A DNA stretch of 64,000 nt from Bacteroidales bacterium (GTDB lineage Bacteria > Bacteroidota > Bacteroidia > Bacteroidales > F082). The position numbers and the translations under genes were made by a program. Positions within the stretch are counted from its first letter, which is position 1; each line of letters begins with the position of its first letter. The DNA lies in assembly GCA_016284305.1 (NCBI GenBank), contig JAEEON010000044.1, forward strand, positions 39,164 to 103,163. The letters are read 5' to 3'. A model generated the notes under the pieces. The model worked only from the letters and a program-made list of their open reading frames with translations. It was not told the DNA's origin and ran no database searches. Of this stretch, positions 17,649 to 27,292 are shown piece by piece.

Positions 17649-19025
17649 TCATTCCAATGCGGTATCAGCTCCCATATAATCTTTGTTGTCCGCTTCGAGT
17701 TTGATGACGAAGTTCTTGGCAGCAAAGTACGGGGTGATGGAGATATCCACGGTGACCACTTTGGTCTTGGGATCTTGTTTCGGGTCGCCCAGTTTATACT
17801 TCGAGAAGAAGTTCTGGTAGCCCTGGTAGTGGTTGAGGAAGTCCTGGATCTTGTCCTTCAGCTTCTGGGGTGACTTGTAAGGATCCCAGTTCTCGAGGGC
17901 AATTTCGTGGACATAGTTCATCAACACCTTCTTGACCCAGTCGAAGACACGCACGATAGGATATTCCATCATGGCATCGAGGTCGCCATTATATAAGGTG
18001 TTGTTGTTGAAAGCCATGACGCGGCCTTCCGAGAAGACCATAGGCACCACATGGTCGTCCATCAGCGAGGCGATCTCTGACTTCAGCAGGTCGAGTTTCA
18101 CGCCCTTCACGTCCGAAACGGTACCATACTTCTTTCCGGCGCGTCCTTGAGAGATCGGGGAGCTCTCGTCGTACATCATACCTGCCAAAGCACCGGCGGG
18201 CGAGATGTAGAAGGCATCCTCGTACTGTTCATCGTAGCTGAGTTTCTCGCTCTGACGGCCAACGAGCCAGTTGCAGGCCATGACGACGTTCTGCAGCGAG
18301 GCATCACTGTCAACGAAGCCACGGGTCACTTCCTTCAGGTCTTCCAAGGAGTTCTCGTCTTCGATGGAGGTGTCGGTGACCAGCATGACTTTGTATTTAT
18401 GTGCCATCTTGGCCCAGCGGAGCAACTCCACGCGGTCTTTGAACACGCCACCGGGGATGACGACGAAGCTGTAGCTATCCTTCAGGCTCAGACGGTCGAA
18501 AGCATGCTTCAGCAGGTCATCCACCTGATCCTTAAAGCTAGAGTCGGTGTCGGTGATAGCATCCTTGGCCACGTTGATCACTTTGAGTTTGTCCACCTTC
18601 TCTGCACCAGCGTTCTTGAAGAACATGTCGAGGGCACGATAGGAACGTTCCAAGTTCTTGGAGGCATCGAGGGCATCGGTGATTCCTTGGGTCAACACTT
18701 TGAGGTGTTTCTCTTCTTGAGCCTTGCAGCTATCGACGAGGTCGGTGGCTGAGGTCTTGTCCTCGTTGAGGATGGAGAGCCAAGCCTCAAGTTCGGTGGC
18801 TAAAGCCTTGCGTTTGCCTGCTTTGCGGCTGTCCTTCAGGAAGGAGTCCTTGATGGCTTTCTTGGTAGGATTCATGTCCTCGGCGGTAGGAATGATACCT
18901 TTGACGGCCGAGAACCCGCCAAACTGCTTAAGCAGTTCGGTGACTTCTTTTTTGGACTGTTGTTGTCCTTGTTGGTTCTGAGCTACTTGGGCTTCAGTAG
19001 CTTTTTGTAATTGAGGATCTGCCAT
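17649..19025 (-). CDS. tssC: T6SS contractile sheath large subunit TssC (Bacteroidota type)
   Basis: 458 residues, similar to the Bacteroidota TssC (DUF5458-type) sheath proteins: PAGALAGMMYDESSPISQGR, DVKGVKLDLLKSEIASLMDD, FSEGRVMAFNNNTLYNGD and the C-terminal FAAKNFVIKLEAD. With TssB it builds the sheath that contracts and drives the Hcp tube. The N-terminal ~25 residues are Gln-rich. It starts 24 bases downstream of tssB, the usual order. No anomalies seen. Confidence 0.93.
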   Translation of the reverse strand: MADPQLQKATEAQVAQNQQGQQQSKKEVTELLKQFGGFSAVKGIIPTAEDMNPTKKAIKDSFLKDSRKAGKRKALATELEAWLSILNEDKTSATDLVDSCKAQEEKHLKVLTQGITDALDASKNLERSYRALDMFFKNAGAEKVDKLKVINVAKDAITDTDSSFKDQVDDLLKHAFDRLSLKDSYSFVVIPGGVFKDRVELLRWAKMAHKYKVMLVTDTSIEDENSLEDLKEVTRGFVDSDASLQNVVMACNWLVGRQSEKLSYDEQYEDAFYISPAGALAGMMYDESSPISQGRAGKKYGTVSDVKGVKLDLLKSEIASLMDDHVVPMVFSEGRVMAFNNNTLYNGDLDAMMEYPIVRVFDWVKKVLMNYVHEIALENWDPYKSPQKLKDKIQDFLNHYQGYQNFFSKYKLGDPKQDPKTKVVTVDISITPYFAAKNFVIKLEADNKDYMGADTALE

Positions 19026-19049
19026 AATATCTAGATTCTTAATTCTTGA

Positions 19050-19511
19050 TTATTCATTGTCCTTCAGTTCATTCAACAAATACTCCAGATAGTCCTTGAG
19101 TTCTTCTTTGCTCTTAGGATCCTTGAGGATGTCGCGGAGTTTCTTGTTTTGTTCGATCTGTTTCCTCACCTTGGCATAGCTATCCATTTGAGCTTTCTCG
19201 CCCGAGAGGAACTCGCTGTTGGCTACGAGGTTACCTCTGCCGCCATCAGCCTCGAAGTCCTTGATTTCATTGAAATGCAGGGTCTCGGAAACGACGCCAC
19301 CGTCTTCACCAGTGAACTGCACTTCGACATTGGGCTTGAAATGGTCGAACACGTCGCCAATGGTCTTGGCATCCTCGAACAACTCTGGATCTTCCGACTG
19401 GGCGTCAGTGGTGTACTGGTCGATGAACAGAGTCTTGTTGGTGTCCAATGCACTTACCTGACTCCCTGATTCTTCATCAGTAGCTTTTGAAATGAAATTT
19501 TTCTCTTCCAT
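19050..19511 (-). CDS. tssB: T6SS contractile sheath small subunit TssB (Bacteroidota type)
   Basis: 153 residues. The central part holds the sheath small-subunit pattern: PELFEDAKTIGDVFDHFKPN, VEVQFTGEDG and ETLHFNEIKDFEADGG, followed by a helical end (RKQIEQNKKLRDILKDPKSK...LEYLLNEL). It pairs with TssC in the contractile sheath and lies directly upstream of it. The 69 bases between it and clpV hold repeated TTTCACCTTTCATC tracts typical of intergenic spacers in this genome, so tssB may begin its own transcript. Confidence 0.9.
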   Translation of the reverse strand: MEEKNFISKATDEESGSQVSALDTNKTLFIDQYTTDAQSEDPELFEDAKTIGDVFDHFKPNVEVQFTGEDGGVVSETLHFNEIKDFEADGGRGNLVANSEFLSGEKAQMDSYAKVRKQIEQNKKLRDILKDPKSKEELKDYLEYLLNELKDNE

Positions 19512-19580
19512 AATGTTAGATTTGTTAATTTATGATTTGTTTTAAATGTCTTTCATCTTTCACCTTTCATCTTTCACCTT

Positions 19581-22085
19581 TCAACTCAACTGGTATTCAG
19601 TCTTCACGTCATTGACATAGAAAGCGACCTTCCCCTCCTCCATCTTCACTTCGACGGTGTCACCCGGCTTAAGTTTGCCGGAGATGATCATCTTGGAGAG
19701 TGGACGGCGCAACTCTTTACGGATGGTGCCGATGATAGGACGTGCACCGAACTGTGGACTGAACTCGAGCATGGCGATGGCTTGCTTGGTTTCATCATCA
19801 ATCTTGAAGTTGATGTTTTGCTCGGTGAGCAATTTGACCAAGCCTTTCAGGTGGATACTGAAGATACGGGTGACCGTAGCAGGAGTGATCGGCGAGAACG
19901 GCACAATCTCAGTGAGACGGCCAAGGAACTCGGGACGGAAATAGTCTTGCATGATGGTCATCAAGTCGTTGTTCTTCGGCACCACGCCTTTCTCGAACGA
20001 ATCCACGATGAACTTGCTTCCGATATTGGAAGTAAAGAGGATCAAGGCATTCGAGAAGTCGCCGACACGGCCAAGACGGTCGTGGAGCTTGCCCTCGTCG
20101 AGGATCTGCAGGAACAGGTCGAACACCGACTTGTGGGCCTTTTCAATCTCGTCGAACAGCACGACGGAATAGGGCTTCTGGCGGATCTTGTTCACCAGCA
20201 GACCACCCTCTTCGTAGCCGACGTATCCTGGAGGCGCTCCATACAGCAAGGCCACGGAGTGCTCTTCCTTGAACTCCGACATGTCGAAGCGGATTAGCGA
20301 CGACTCTTCTTGGAACAAGAACTCTGCCAAAGCCTTCGAAAGCTCAGTCTTACCGGTACCAGTGGGTCCGAGGAAGAAGAATGAACCCATGGGTTGGCCT
20401 TTCTTGTTGAGGCCGGAACGAGATTCGTAGATGGAGTCGAGGATGATCTTGATGGCGTGGTCTTGACCGACGACCCTGTTCTTGAGGATGGCCTCAGCGT
20501 TGACCAGCTTTTCTCTTTCCTTCGACTGAACTTTGCCCATCGGGATGCCGGTCTGCTTGGCAACCACGGCCAACAGGTCGGTGTCGAGCACCTTGGTGCG
20601 CTTCTCTGCGGTAAGCGGCTTCAGCTTGGCGATCATCTTGTCGAGATAGGCGAAACGCTCTTCCTTGGTTGGGATCTTCAGGAAGTCAGTGTCATCATCC
20701 AGCTGGGCAACCAACAAAACGTTGATTTTGTTGAACAGCTCGTAATGCAGCCAGTTCTGCTCCACCATCAGACGCTTGTCGTCCAAGCCTTCGGGATTCT
20801 GTTTCAGACGGTTGACTTTCTCTTCGACAGAGGCGAGGTCTTTCTCTGAGACGTCGTTCATGGTCTTGATGAGCGCCATGGTACGGTCTATGAGGTCAAA
20901 CACGGAGTCCGGAAGAGCCTTTTCAGTCATGTAACGCTTGGAGAGACGGATGGCTTCGTTGATGACGCTGTCGTCCATATCAAGGCCGTGGTATTTTTCG
21001 TAGGTGGTCACGGCACCTTGCACGATACGGAAGCAGGTGTCGAGATCAGGTTCATCAATGTTGATCTTTTCAAACTTACGGACCATTTCCTTGTCGGTTT
21101 CGATATTCTTTGTGAAACCGTCCACGGTAGAGGTGCAAACCACGCGGAGCTCACCCTTGTTGAGTTCCTGTTTCAGCAGTTCGCCCGTGCCGTGCAAGGC
21201 GCCCATCTTATCCATCATCTTGTCGAGTCCTTCGATGACGAGCACGGCATTGCCGAAGGCACGCAGTTCGCCGAGGACGCTCTTGAAGCGGTCTTCCGTC
21301 TCCATATTGTTGACGGCACCCGAGGCCAGGGCTGCCAGGTCAAGTTCATACACAGGAGCTCCTTGCAAGAAGGCAGGGACGGCGCCATAGAGCAGACGGT
21401 TCACGAAGCCGTTCACGAGGGAGGTCTTACCCACGCCCGACTCACCTACAATAAGGAGGTTGGATTTGGTCTTGCGGCCCAGGACTTCGAAAAACACGGC
21501 GATTTCACGTTCGAAACCGATGACTGGCGTGGTCTGTCCTGAGGCCACTTGTTCATTTTTATTGATACAGAAGCGCGACAGCACCTTTTTTGCATTTTGC
21601 GACAGCTGCACCGTGGGTTGGGCAGCACCGCCTTCGGCAGCTGCTGGTTTTCCGAGTGCGTCAAGCACTTCGTTGACATTCAAGGGGAGGTTCTTCATTT
21701 GGTTGAAGTTGAAGCCCACTCCTGGAGTGACCAGAGCAGCCAACAGACAATAGTTGTCAGGCTCCTCCAGTCCCAAACGTGCACGGTAGTCGTCAGCCAT
21801 GTCGAACACGGCAACCGACTCATCCGAGAGGTTCAGGTCACTGTTGGGACGCGATGCCTTAGGCGTCATGGAAATCTCCACATCGGCCCATTCCACCAAG
21901 TAATAGTAATCTTTGTCGAGATTGCCTTCAAGGAAAGGAACCAAGCCCATATCCTTGTGTAGCAAAGCTTTAAACAAATGGCAGGGATACACCGCATCAT
22001 TGGCATTATCGACGGCGTAACTCATCGCCCGCTTCAATAGGTCCTCGTAAGAGGTAAGGATTGTCTTTTTCATAGGCATAATCAT
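19581..22085 (-). CDS. tssH: T6SS sheath-disassembly AAA+ ATPase ClpV (TssH)
   Basis: 834 residues from the first ATG at 22085; ATGs at 22079 and 22073 (MKKTILTSYEDLLKRAMSYA) are equally possible. Clp-N repeats at the start, first ATPase with Walker A GESGVGKT (214-221), coiled middle domain, second ATPase with Walker A GPTGTGKT (573-580) and Walker B VVLFDEIEKAH, and a C-terminal D2-small domain (FSPQFGARPIIGTIRKEL). It recycles contracted TssBC sheaths. The first Walker B reads VLVIEGLD, lacking the DE pair, so only the second ring may hydrolyse ATP normally. It is the first T6SS gene and diverges from speA. Confidence 0.92.
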   Translation of the reverse strand: MIMPMKKTILTSYEDLLKRAMSYAVDNANDAVYPCHLFKALLHKDMGLVPFLEGNLDKDYYYLVEWADVEISMTPKASRPNSDLNLSDESVAVFDMADDYRARLGLEEPDNYCLLAALVTPGVGFNFNQMKNLPLNVNEVLDALGKPAAAEGGAAQPTVQLSQNAKKVLSRFCINKNEQVASGQTTPVIGFEREIAVFFEVLGRKTKSNLLIVGESGVGKTSLVNGFVNRLLYGAVPAFLQGAPVYELDLAALASGAVNNMETEDRFKSVLGELRAFGNAVLVIEGLDKMMDKMGALHGTGELLKQELNKGELRVVCTSTVDGFTKNIETDKEMVRKFEKINIDEPDLDTCFRIVQGAVTTYEKYHGLDMDDSVINEAIRLSKRYMTEKALPDSVFDLIDRTMALIKTMNDVSEKDLASVEEKVNRLKQNPEGLDDKRLMVEQNWLHYELFNKINVLLVAQLDDDTDFLKIPTKEERFAYLDKMIAKLKPLTAEKRTKVLDTDLLAVVAKQTGIPMGKVQSKEREKLVNAEAILKNRVVGQDHAIKIILDSIYESRSGLNKKGQPMGSFFFLGPTGTGKTELSKALAEFLFQEESSLIRFDMSEFKEEHSVALLYGAPPGYVGYEEGGLLVNKIRQKPYSVVLFDEIEKAHKSVFDLFLQILDEGKLHDRLGRVGDFSNALILFTSNIGSKFIVDSFEKGVVPKNNDLMTIMQDYFRPEFLGRLTEIVPFSPITPATVTRIFSIHLKGLVKLLTEQNINFKIDDETKQAIAMLEFSPQFGARPIIGTIRKELRRPLSKMIISGKLKPGDTVEVKMEEGKVAFYVNDVKTEYQLS

Positions 22086-22174
22086 TGAAACTACAAAGTT
22101 CTAATCTTTTTTTAATTAAAACAAAGTATTTCAAGGTTTTTTTTCAAATTAATTATCAACAGAAGTTTTTTTTA

Positions 22175-22182
22175 TAGCTTTG
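22175..22182 (+). promoter_or_regulatory. Putative -7 box for speA
   Basis: TAGCTTTG fits the Bacteroidota TAnnTTTG consensus, 38 bases before the speA ATG. No clear -33 TTTG was found in the T-rich stretch upstream. Confidence 0.5.
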
Positions 22183-22219
22183 CAGGCACTTTTTGTTTAA
22201 CCAACTTGAAGAGATACAA

Positions 22220-24109
22220 ATGAGAAAATGGCGCATCGAAGACTCCGAGGACCTTTACAATGTGAAAGGCTGGGGTGGTAACTACTTTTCAATCAGCGAG
22301 AATGGTCACATGTTAGTGACCCCTAAGGAAGGCTGTGCCTCCGTCGATCTTCCCCAGTTGGTGGATGAGTTGGCACTTCGCGACGTCTCAGCTCCCATGC
22401 TGATCCGCTTTCCCGACATCCTCGATGACCGTATCAACAAGATCGACTCCTGCTTCAAAGAAGCCGCCAAGGAGTACGAGTTCAATGGTCAGAACTTTGT
22501 GGTGATGCCCATCAAGGTGAACCAAATGCGCCCCGTGGTCGAAGAGATTGTCAGCCACGGCAAGAAATGCAACATCGGTCTGGAAGCCGGCTCCAAACCG
22601 GAGCTCCATGCCATCATCGCCCTTGGCACCGACTCCGACTCGTTGATTATCTGCAACGGTTATAAAGACGAAGAGTTCATCGAATTGGCATTGCTCGCTC
22701 AAAAGATGGGTCGCAAGATCATCATCGTTATTGAGAAACTCAACGAGCTGAAAATCACAGCTAAGATCGCTCGACGTCTGAAAGTCACCCCCAACTTGGG
22801 TGTACGTATCAAGTTGGCAAGCTCTGGAGCAGGCAAATGGGAAGAATCGGGCGGCGACGGCAGCAAGTTCGGCCTCACCTCCTCAGAACTCCTCGAAGCT
22901 CTTGACTTCTTGGAGGAACACGACATGAAAGACTGTCTCAAGTTGGTCCACTATCACATCGGAAGCCAAGTCAGCAAAATCAAGAAAATCAACGTGGCCT
23001 TGCGTGAAGCCGCGCAGTTCTATGTGCAACTCTACAAGATGGGCTACCATATCGAATACGTTGACATGGGCGGCGGTCTGGGCGTCGATTACGACGGCAC
23101 CAGCTCCAGCAGCGCGAGCTCGGTCAACTACAGCATCCAAGAATACGCCAATAATGCGATTTACACCATCGTCGATGCCTGCGACAAAAACGAGCTCCCC
23201 CACCCTAACGTAATCTGTGAATCAGGTCGCGCACTCACGGCTCACCACTCTGTGCTGATCTTCGAAGTTCTGGAAAAGACCTCCTTGCCTGAATGGGACG
23301 ACAACGAGGAACCGGAAGAAAACGACCATGAGCTCATCAAAGAGCTCTACGAGTCATGGGATGAACTCACAAAGAGCTCGTCCTTGGAGATCTGGCACGA
23401 TGCTCAGGAGATTCGCGAAGAGGCCCTGAACCTGTTCAGCCTTGGCTTGCTCGACCTGAAGTCACGCGCCAAGATCGAGCGACTCTACTGGAGTATCGCT
23501 CGCGAGGTGAACCATATCGCCAATAGTTTGAAACGCGTTCCCGAGGACTTCACCTCGCTGCCAAAGCTGTTGGCCGACAAATACTTCTGCAACTTCTCTC
23601 TCTTCCAGTCACTGCCCGACCTCTGGGCTATTGACCAACTCTTCCCCATCATCCCCATCCAACGCCTCGATGAAAACCCCACCCATCTTGCCACCTTGCA
23701 AGACATCACTTGCGACAGCGATGGCAAGATCACCAATTTCGTGGCCAAGTCAACACAACACACCATCCCGCTGCATAATTTCAGCGACAAGGAACACTAC
23801 TATATTGGGGTGTTCTTGGTTGGCGCATATCAAGAGATCCTAGGTGACCTCCATAACTTGTTTGGCGACACCAACGCGGTTCACGTATCGGTGGATGAAA
23901 AAGGCTACTACATCGATCAAGTCATTGATGGTGAGACCGTTGCCGATGTTCTTGAATACGTACAATACAGTCCCAAGAAATTGGTCCGCACCGTCGAGAC
24001 CTGGGCTACCAAGTGCGTTAAGGAAGGAAAAATAACCGTAGAAGAAGGAAAGGAATTCTTGTCGAATTACCGCTCCGGCCTCTACGGATATACCTATTTG
24101 GAAAATTGA
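22220..24109 (+). CDS. speA: Biosynthetic arginine decarboxylase SpeA
   Basis: 629 residues from the ATG at 22220 (MRKWRIEDSEDLYNVKGWG); an ATG at 22193 is in frame but lies in the promoter region. It decarboxylates arginine to agmatine, the first step of polyamine synthesis. Family features: the PLP lysine in VMPIKVNQMRPVVEEI, the ISENGHMLVTP N-terminus, the glycine-rich HYHIGSQVSKIKKINVALRE, EYVDMGGGLGVDYDGT and the ICESGRALTAHHS motif. Length matches the SpeA family. It stands alone and diverges from the T6SS operon. Confidence 0.95.
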   Translation: MRKWRIEDSEDLYNVKGWGGNYFSISENGHMLVTPKEGCASVDLPQLVDELALRDVSAPMLIRFPDILDDRINKIDSCFKEAAKEYEFNGQNFVVMPIKVNQMRPVVEEIVSHGKKCNIGLEAGSKPELHAIIALGTDSDSLIICNGYKDEEFIELALLAQKMGRKIIIVIEKLNELKITAKIARRLKVTPNLGVRIKLASSGAGKWEESGGDGSKFGLTSSELLEALDFLEEHDMKDCLKLVHYHIGSQVSKIKKINVALREAAQFYVQLYKMGYHIEYVDMGGGLGVDYDGTSSSSASSVNYSIQEYANNAIYTIVDACDKNELPHPNVICESGRALTAHHSVLIFEVLEKTSLPEWDDNEEPEENDHELIKELYESWDELTKSSSLEIWHDAQEIREEALNLFSLGLLDLKSRAKIERLYWSIAREVNHIANSLKRVPEDFTSLPKLLADKYFCNFSLFQSLPDLWAIDQLFPIIPIQRLDENPTHLATLQDITCDSDGKITNFVAKSTQHTIPLHNFSDKEHYYIGVFLVGAYQEILGDLHNLFGDTNAVHVSVDEKGYYIDQVIDGETVADVLEYVQYSPKKLVRTVETWATKCVKEGKITVEEGKEFLSNYRSGLYGYTYLEN

Positions 24110-24111
24110 AT

Positions 24112-24168
24112 GGTGAAAGGTGAAAGGTGAAAGGTACCTTCGGACGCTAGTCCACCTTTCACCTTTCA
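24112..24168. terminator. Bidirectional terminator hairpin between speA and the phosphatase gene
   Basis: The inverted repeat TGAAAGGTGAAAGGT (24121-24135) and its complement (24154-24168) with an 18-base loop separates two convergent genes. The arms are made of the GGTGAAA/TTTCACC unit seen in many intergenic spacers of this window. Confidence 0.65.
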
Positions 24169-24172
24169 ATTT

Positions 24173-25264
24173 TCAATTTTCACCTTGTACAGCTTTTAGT
24201 ATTTTTTCCTTGACGGTGTTGTTCTGCATCCAGCCAGAGAACAGCTCTGCACCGGGACCGTAAGCATAGAGGATTACGGGCAGGCAGGTGTGGCTGCTGG
24301 TGGAATAATGGAACGAAACGTTGGTGTATTTCCCTTCCAAGTCAGGCATGGTCAAACCACCTGTCTCATGATCGGCGGTGACCAAAACCAAGGTGTTGCC
24401 TTTCTCTTTGGCATAATCCAAAGCAACTTGGATGGCATTGCTGAAATCGACACATTCATCGACCATATAAGCTGAGTCGTTTGCATGGCAAGCAAAGTCG
24501 ATCTGCGAGCCTTCCACCATCAGGAAGAAACCTTTCTCGTTTTTGTCCAAGGTCTCGATGGCAATCTGCACCGCTTCAGGCAGGAAGTTACCACGGTCAG
24601 GCATCTGAGGCATATGTCCATCGTTGGCCAACACCGCATATTTCTTGCAATCAGTGTCGATACCATAAAGGGTGTCATAGACTTTCCAACCCAGTTCCGT
24701 CTCCATGCGTTGAATCAGGTCGATGCTGTCTTTGCGTTGGTTGAAATGTTTAAGGCCGCCACCGATCATCAAGTTCAGCTTTTCGCTTTCAGCCATCTGA
24801 ACGGCAATATCCTCATACATAGAACGTTTCGGGACTTTAGCCACAAAAGATGCCGGGGTGGCATGAGTGACATAGCTGGTCACCACCACACCGGTGCTCT
24901 TCCCTTGGTCATGAAGGGTTTCCAGAATAGTCTCGACAGCGAGAGTATCAGGATTCATGCCGATCATGCCGTTATTGGTCTTGGCATCCGAAGCCAAAGC
25001 CGTTCCACCGGCAGCAGAGTCCGTGATGTCCTTGTTGGCAGCTCGGGTATCGAGGATTCCAATGTATGGGAACTGCGTGAAAGCCAAGTCTTTACCCGAT
25101 GCTAGAATCGAAGCGAAGACTTGAGGAAGGGCTGTTCCGTCACCAATCATGTAAATAACGTTAACGGCTTTTGGAGGATCCTCAACTTTCTTTTTAGTAT
25201 TGCATGATGCGATAGAACAGAATAATAGTAATAAAGTTGTTGCAGTAAGAAATAGTTTTTTCAT
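24173..25264 (-). CDS. Alkaline phosphatase (PhoA family), lipoprotein
   Basis: 363 residues. Lipoprotein signal ending in SIASC, so anchored in the membrane facing the periplasm. Alkaline phosphatase superfamily motifs: NVIYMIGDGTALPQVFAS (metal Asp), the nucleophile serine in ITDSAAGGTALASD, THATPASF, FFLMVEGSQIDFACHANDS and LVTADHETGGLT, ending with HTCLPVILYAYGPGA. It releases phosphate from phosphomonoesters. It is shorter than E. coli PhoA (about 450 residues), as is common in Bacteroidota. Single gene, convergent with speA. Confidence 0.93.
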   Translation of the reverse strand: MKKLFLTATTLLLLFCSIASCNTKKKVEDPPKAVNVIYMIGDGTALPQVFASILASGKDLAFTQFPYIGILDTRAANKDITDSAAGGTALASDAKTNNGMIGMNPDTLAVETILETLHDQGKSTGVVVTSYVTHATPASFVAKVPKRSMYEDIAVQMAESEKLNLMIGGGLKHFNQRKDSIDLIQRMETELGWKVYDTLYGIDTDCKKYAVLANDGHMPQMPDRGNFLPEAVQIAIETLDKNEKGFFLMVEGSQIDFACHANDSAYMVDECVDFSNAIQVALDYAKEKGNTLVLVTADHETGGLTMPDLEGKYTNVSFHYSTSSHTCLPVILYAYGPGAELFSGWMQNNTVKEKILKAVQGEN

Positions 25265-25288
25265 AGTATAATTTTATTAATAGACACA

Positions 25289-26230
25289 TTATCGGTTGAT
25301 TACATTAAGCACTGCAGAAACGATGTCGGGGGTGTCGAGATGATAGGCTTTCATCAACTCATCGGGGGTGCCACTCTGTCCAAACACATCATTGACGGCG
25401 ACCATCTCCATAGGCACCGGATCGTGCAGGGCCAGCACCTGTGCGATGCTGTCGCCCAAGCCGCCATTGCGTTGATGTTCCTCAGCGGTGACCACTCTGC
25501 GGGTCTTGGCGACCGATTTCAGCACGGCTTCCACGTCCAAGGGTTTGATAGTATGGATGTTGATGACTTCGGGATGAATACCTTTCTCCAGAAGATAAGG
25601 AATGGCTTCCATTGCTTTATACACCAGATGTCCACAGGCAAAGATGGTGACATCGCTACCTTCTTGCAACAGCTGTGCCTTGCCAATCACAAATTTTTCA
25701 TCGGCACGAGTGAAGTTCGGCACTTTTGGGCGTCCGAAACGGAGATATACCGGACCTTCATATTCGGCTGCGGCAATGGTGGCGTTCATGGTTTGGTTAT
25801 AGTCGCACGGCACGATGACGGTCATGTTGGGCAACATCTTCATCAGGCCGATGTCCTCCAGGATCTGGTGTGTTGCGCCATCCTCTCCGAGGGTGATTCC
25901 AGCATGGGATGCTGCAATTTTGACATTGGTGTTGGAGTAAGCCACGCTTTGGCGGATCTGGTCATAGACTCTACCAGTAGCAAAAGCGGCGAATGTGCCT
26001 GTGAAAGGCACGAATCCGCTCAGAGCCATACCGGCGGCCATATTGGTCATGTTTGCCTCTGCGATTCCGGTCTGGAAAAACCTTTCGGGGAACTCTTTGG
26101 CGAAGTCGCCCATCTTCAATGAACCGGTGAGGTCGGCACAGAAGGCCACCACCTTGGGATTACGGCGGCCAGCTTCAAGCAGTCCAGCGCCAAATCCTGA
26201 TCTTGTATCCTTTTTCTCTAATATTTCCAT
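25289..26230 (-). CDS. Transketolase, C-terminal subunit
   Basis: 313 residues. Covers the pyrimidine-binding and C-terminal domains of transketolase: [20 protein letters not shown] (with the catalytic Glu), [34 protein letters not shown] and the end [15 protein letters not shown]...[10 protein letters not shown]. With the N-terminal subunit encoded upstream it forms a split TPP-dependent transketolase of the pentose phosphate pathway. The two genes are 88 bases apart, separated by AT-rich TAGAATTTA repeats. A split transketolase is a known arrangement in bacteria and archaea. Confidence 0.93.
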   Translation of the reverse strand: MEILEKKDTRSGFGAGLLEAGRRNPKVVAFCADLTGSLKMGDFAKEFPERFFQTGIAEANMTNMAAGMALSGFVPFTGTFAAFATGRVYDQIRQSVAYSNTNVKIAASHAGITLGEDGATHQILEDIGLMKMLPNMTVIVPCDYNQTMNATIAAAEYEGPVYLRFGRPKVPNFTRADEKFVIGKAQLLQEGSDVTIFACGHLVYKAMEAIPYLLEKGIHPEVINIHTIKPLDVEAVLKSVAKTRRVVTAEEHQRNGGLGDSIAQVLALHDPVPMEMVAVNDVFGQSGTPDELMKAYHLDTPDIVSAVLNVINR

Positions 26231-26318
26231 GTGAATTTAGAATTTATAATTTAGAATTTAGAGAGAGCTACGATGGTTTTTCCCCAATCCCTCTAAATTC
26301 TAAATCCTTAATTATTAA

Positions 26319-27161
26319 TTAATAGTCTCCAAGGGTTTCTTCAAGTTGTGAAAGGGCGTTAGCAGCTTGTTCGTCGTTAGGTGGCGTACCGTGCCATTTA
26401 TGGGTACCCATCATGAAATCGACACCCATGCCCATCTCAGTATGGGCCAGCAGCAGCTGAGGTTTACCTTGATGTGCTCCTTTTCGGGCTGTATTGAGGG
26501 CGTCAACCACTTGTTGCATGTCGTTGCCGTTCAGTTCGATGACCTGCCATCCGAAGGCTTCATACTTGGCACGCATATCGCCAAGATCCATGACTGCATC
26601 GGTAGGGCCGTCGATTTGTTTCTTGTTGTAGTCGATGATTCCGACAAGGTTATCGACTTTTTTGGCACCGGCATACATGGCAGCTTCCCAGATTTGACCT
26701 TCGTCTTGTTCGCCATCGCCCATCAGCACGAAGACCAAATGGTCGTCGTGGTTCAACCGTTTGGCGGTTGCTGCGCCGATGGCCACCGACAGTCCTTGTC
26801 CCAGGGAACCCGAGGCGATGCGCACCCCTGGAAGACCTTCAGCTGTGGTAGGATGTCCTTGAAGTCTGGTACCAAGCCGACGGAACGAGGCCAATTCACT
26901 CACGGGGAAATAGCCTCTTCGGGCCAAGACACTATAGAACAAAGGACTCACGTGACCGTTGGAGAGGAAAAACATATCCTCTTCCCTGCCGTCTATGCTG
27001 AATTGCTCTGGGTTGATTTGCATCTGATTAAAATAGAGGGCTGTGACGATGTCGGTGGCACCCAAAGAACCACCGGGATGTCCGGACTGGCAGCCGTGAA
27101 CCATTCGGATGATGTCACGTCGCACTTGCGAAGCCACTCTTTTCAATTCGTTGGTATTCAT
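26319..27161 (-). CDS. Transketolase, N-terminal (TPP-binding) subunit
   Basis: 280 residues. TPP-domain features: MVHGCQSGHPGGSLGATDIV, ASGSLGQGLSVAIGAATAKR and the TPP/Mg motif GDGEQDEGQIWEAAMYAGAK...DYNKKQIDG. It carries the diphosphate-binding half, and the downstream gene carries the rest. It starts at MNTNELKRVASQVRRDI, with a TAnnTTTG box about 40 bases upstream. Together they transfer two-carbon units between sugar phosphates. Confidence 0.93.
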   Translation of the reverse strand: MNTNELKRVASQVRRDIIRMVHGCQSGHPGGSLGATDIVTALYFNQMQINPEQFSIDGREEDMFFLSNGHVSPLFYSVLARRGYFPVSELASFRRLGTRLQGHPTTAEGLPGVRIASGSLGQGLSVAIGAATAKRLNHDDHLVFVLMGDGEQDEGQIWEAAMYAGAKKVDNLVGIIDYNKKQIDGPTDAVMDLGDMRAKYEAFGWQVIELNGNDMQQVVDALNTARKGAHQGKPQLLLAHTEMGMGVDFMMGTHKWHGTPPNDEQAANALSQLEETLGDY

Positions 27162-27198
27162 GTGATTATTAATTGTTTTGTATTGTTTATTCCTTTTG

Positions 27199-27206
27199 CA
27201 AATTTA
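27199..27206 (-). promoter_or_regulatory. Putative -7 box for the transketolase pair
   Basis: TAAATTTG on the minus strand (caaattta on plus) fits TAnnTTTG and lies about 38 bases before the start codon at 27161. Confidence 0.5.
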
Positions 27207-27242
27207 CTTGAAAAAATGGGTTTTCAAAAAGAAATAACAAAA

Positions 27243-27268
27243 AAAGGAGCGATGTTAATCGCTCCTTT
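27243..27268 (-). terminator. Terminator after the first lipocalin-like lipoprotein gene
   Basis: AAAGGAGCGAT and ATCGCTCCTTT form a perfect 11-bp stem with a 4-base loop, followed on the minus strand by a T-run. It lies 25 bases after the stop codon at 27293. Confidence 0.8.
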
Positions 27269-27292
27269 CCTTCATTTCTCATAGAAGAAGGA

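Noticed and set aside
9575..22085. Alternative reading of the sheath/tube/spike genes as an extracellular contractile injection system or phage tail
   Set aside because: ClpV, DUF5458-type TssC, TssD-type Hcp and VgrG together fit a Bacteroidota T6SS; no tape-measure, tail-fibre or eCIS AAA genes were seen.
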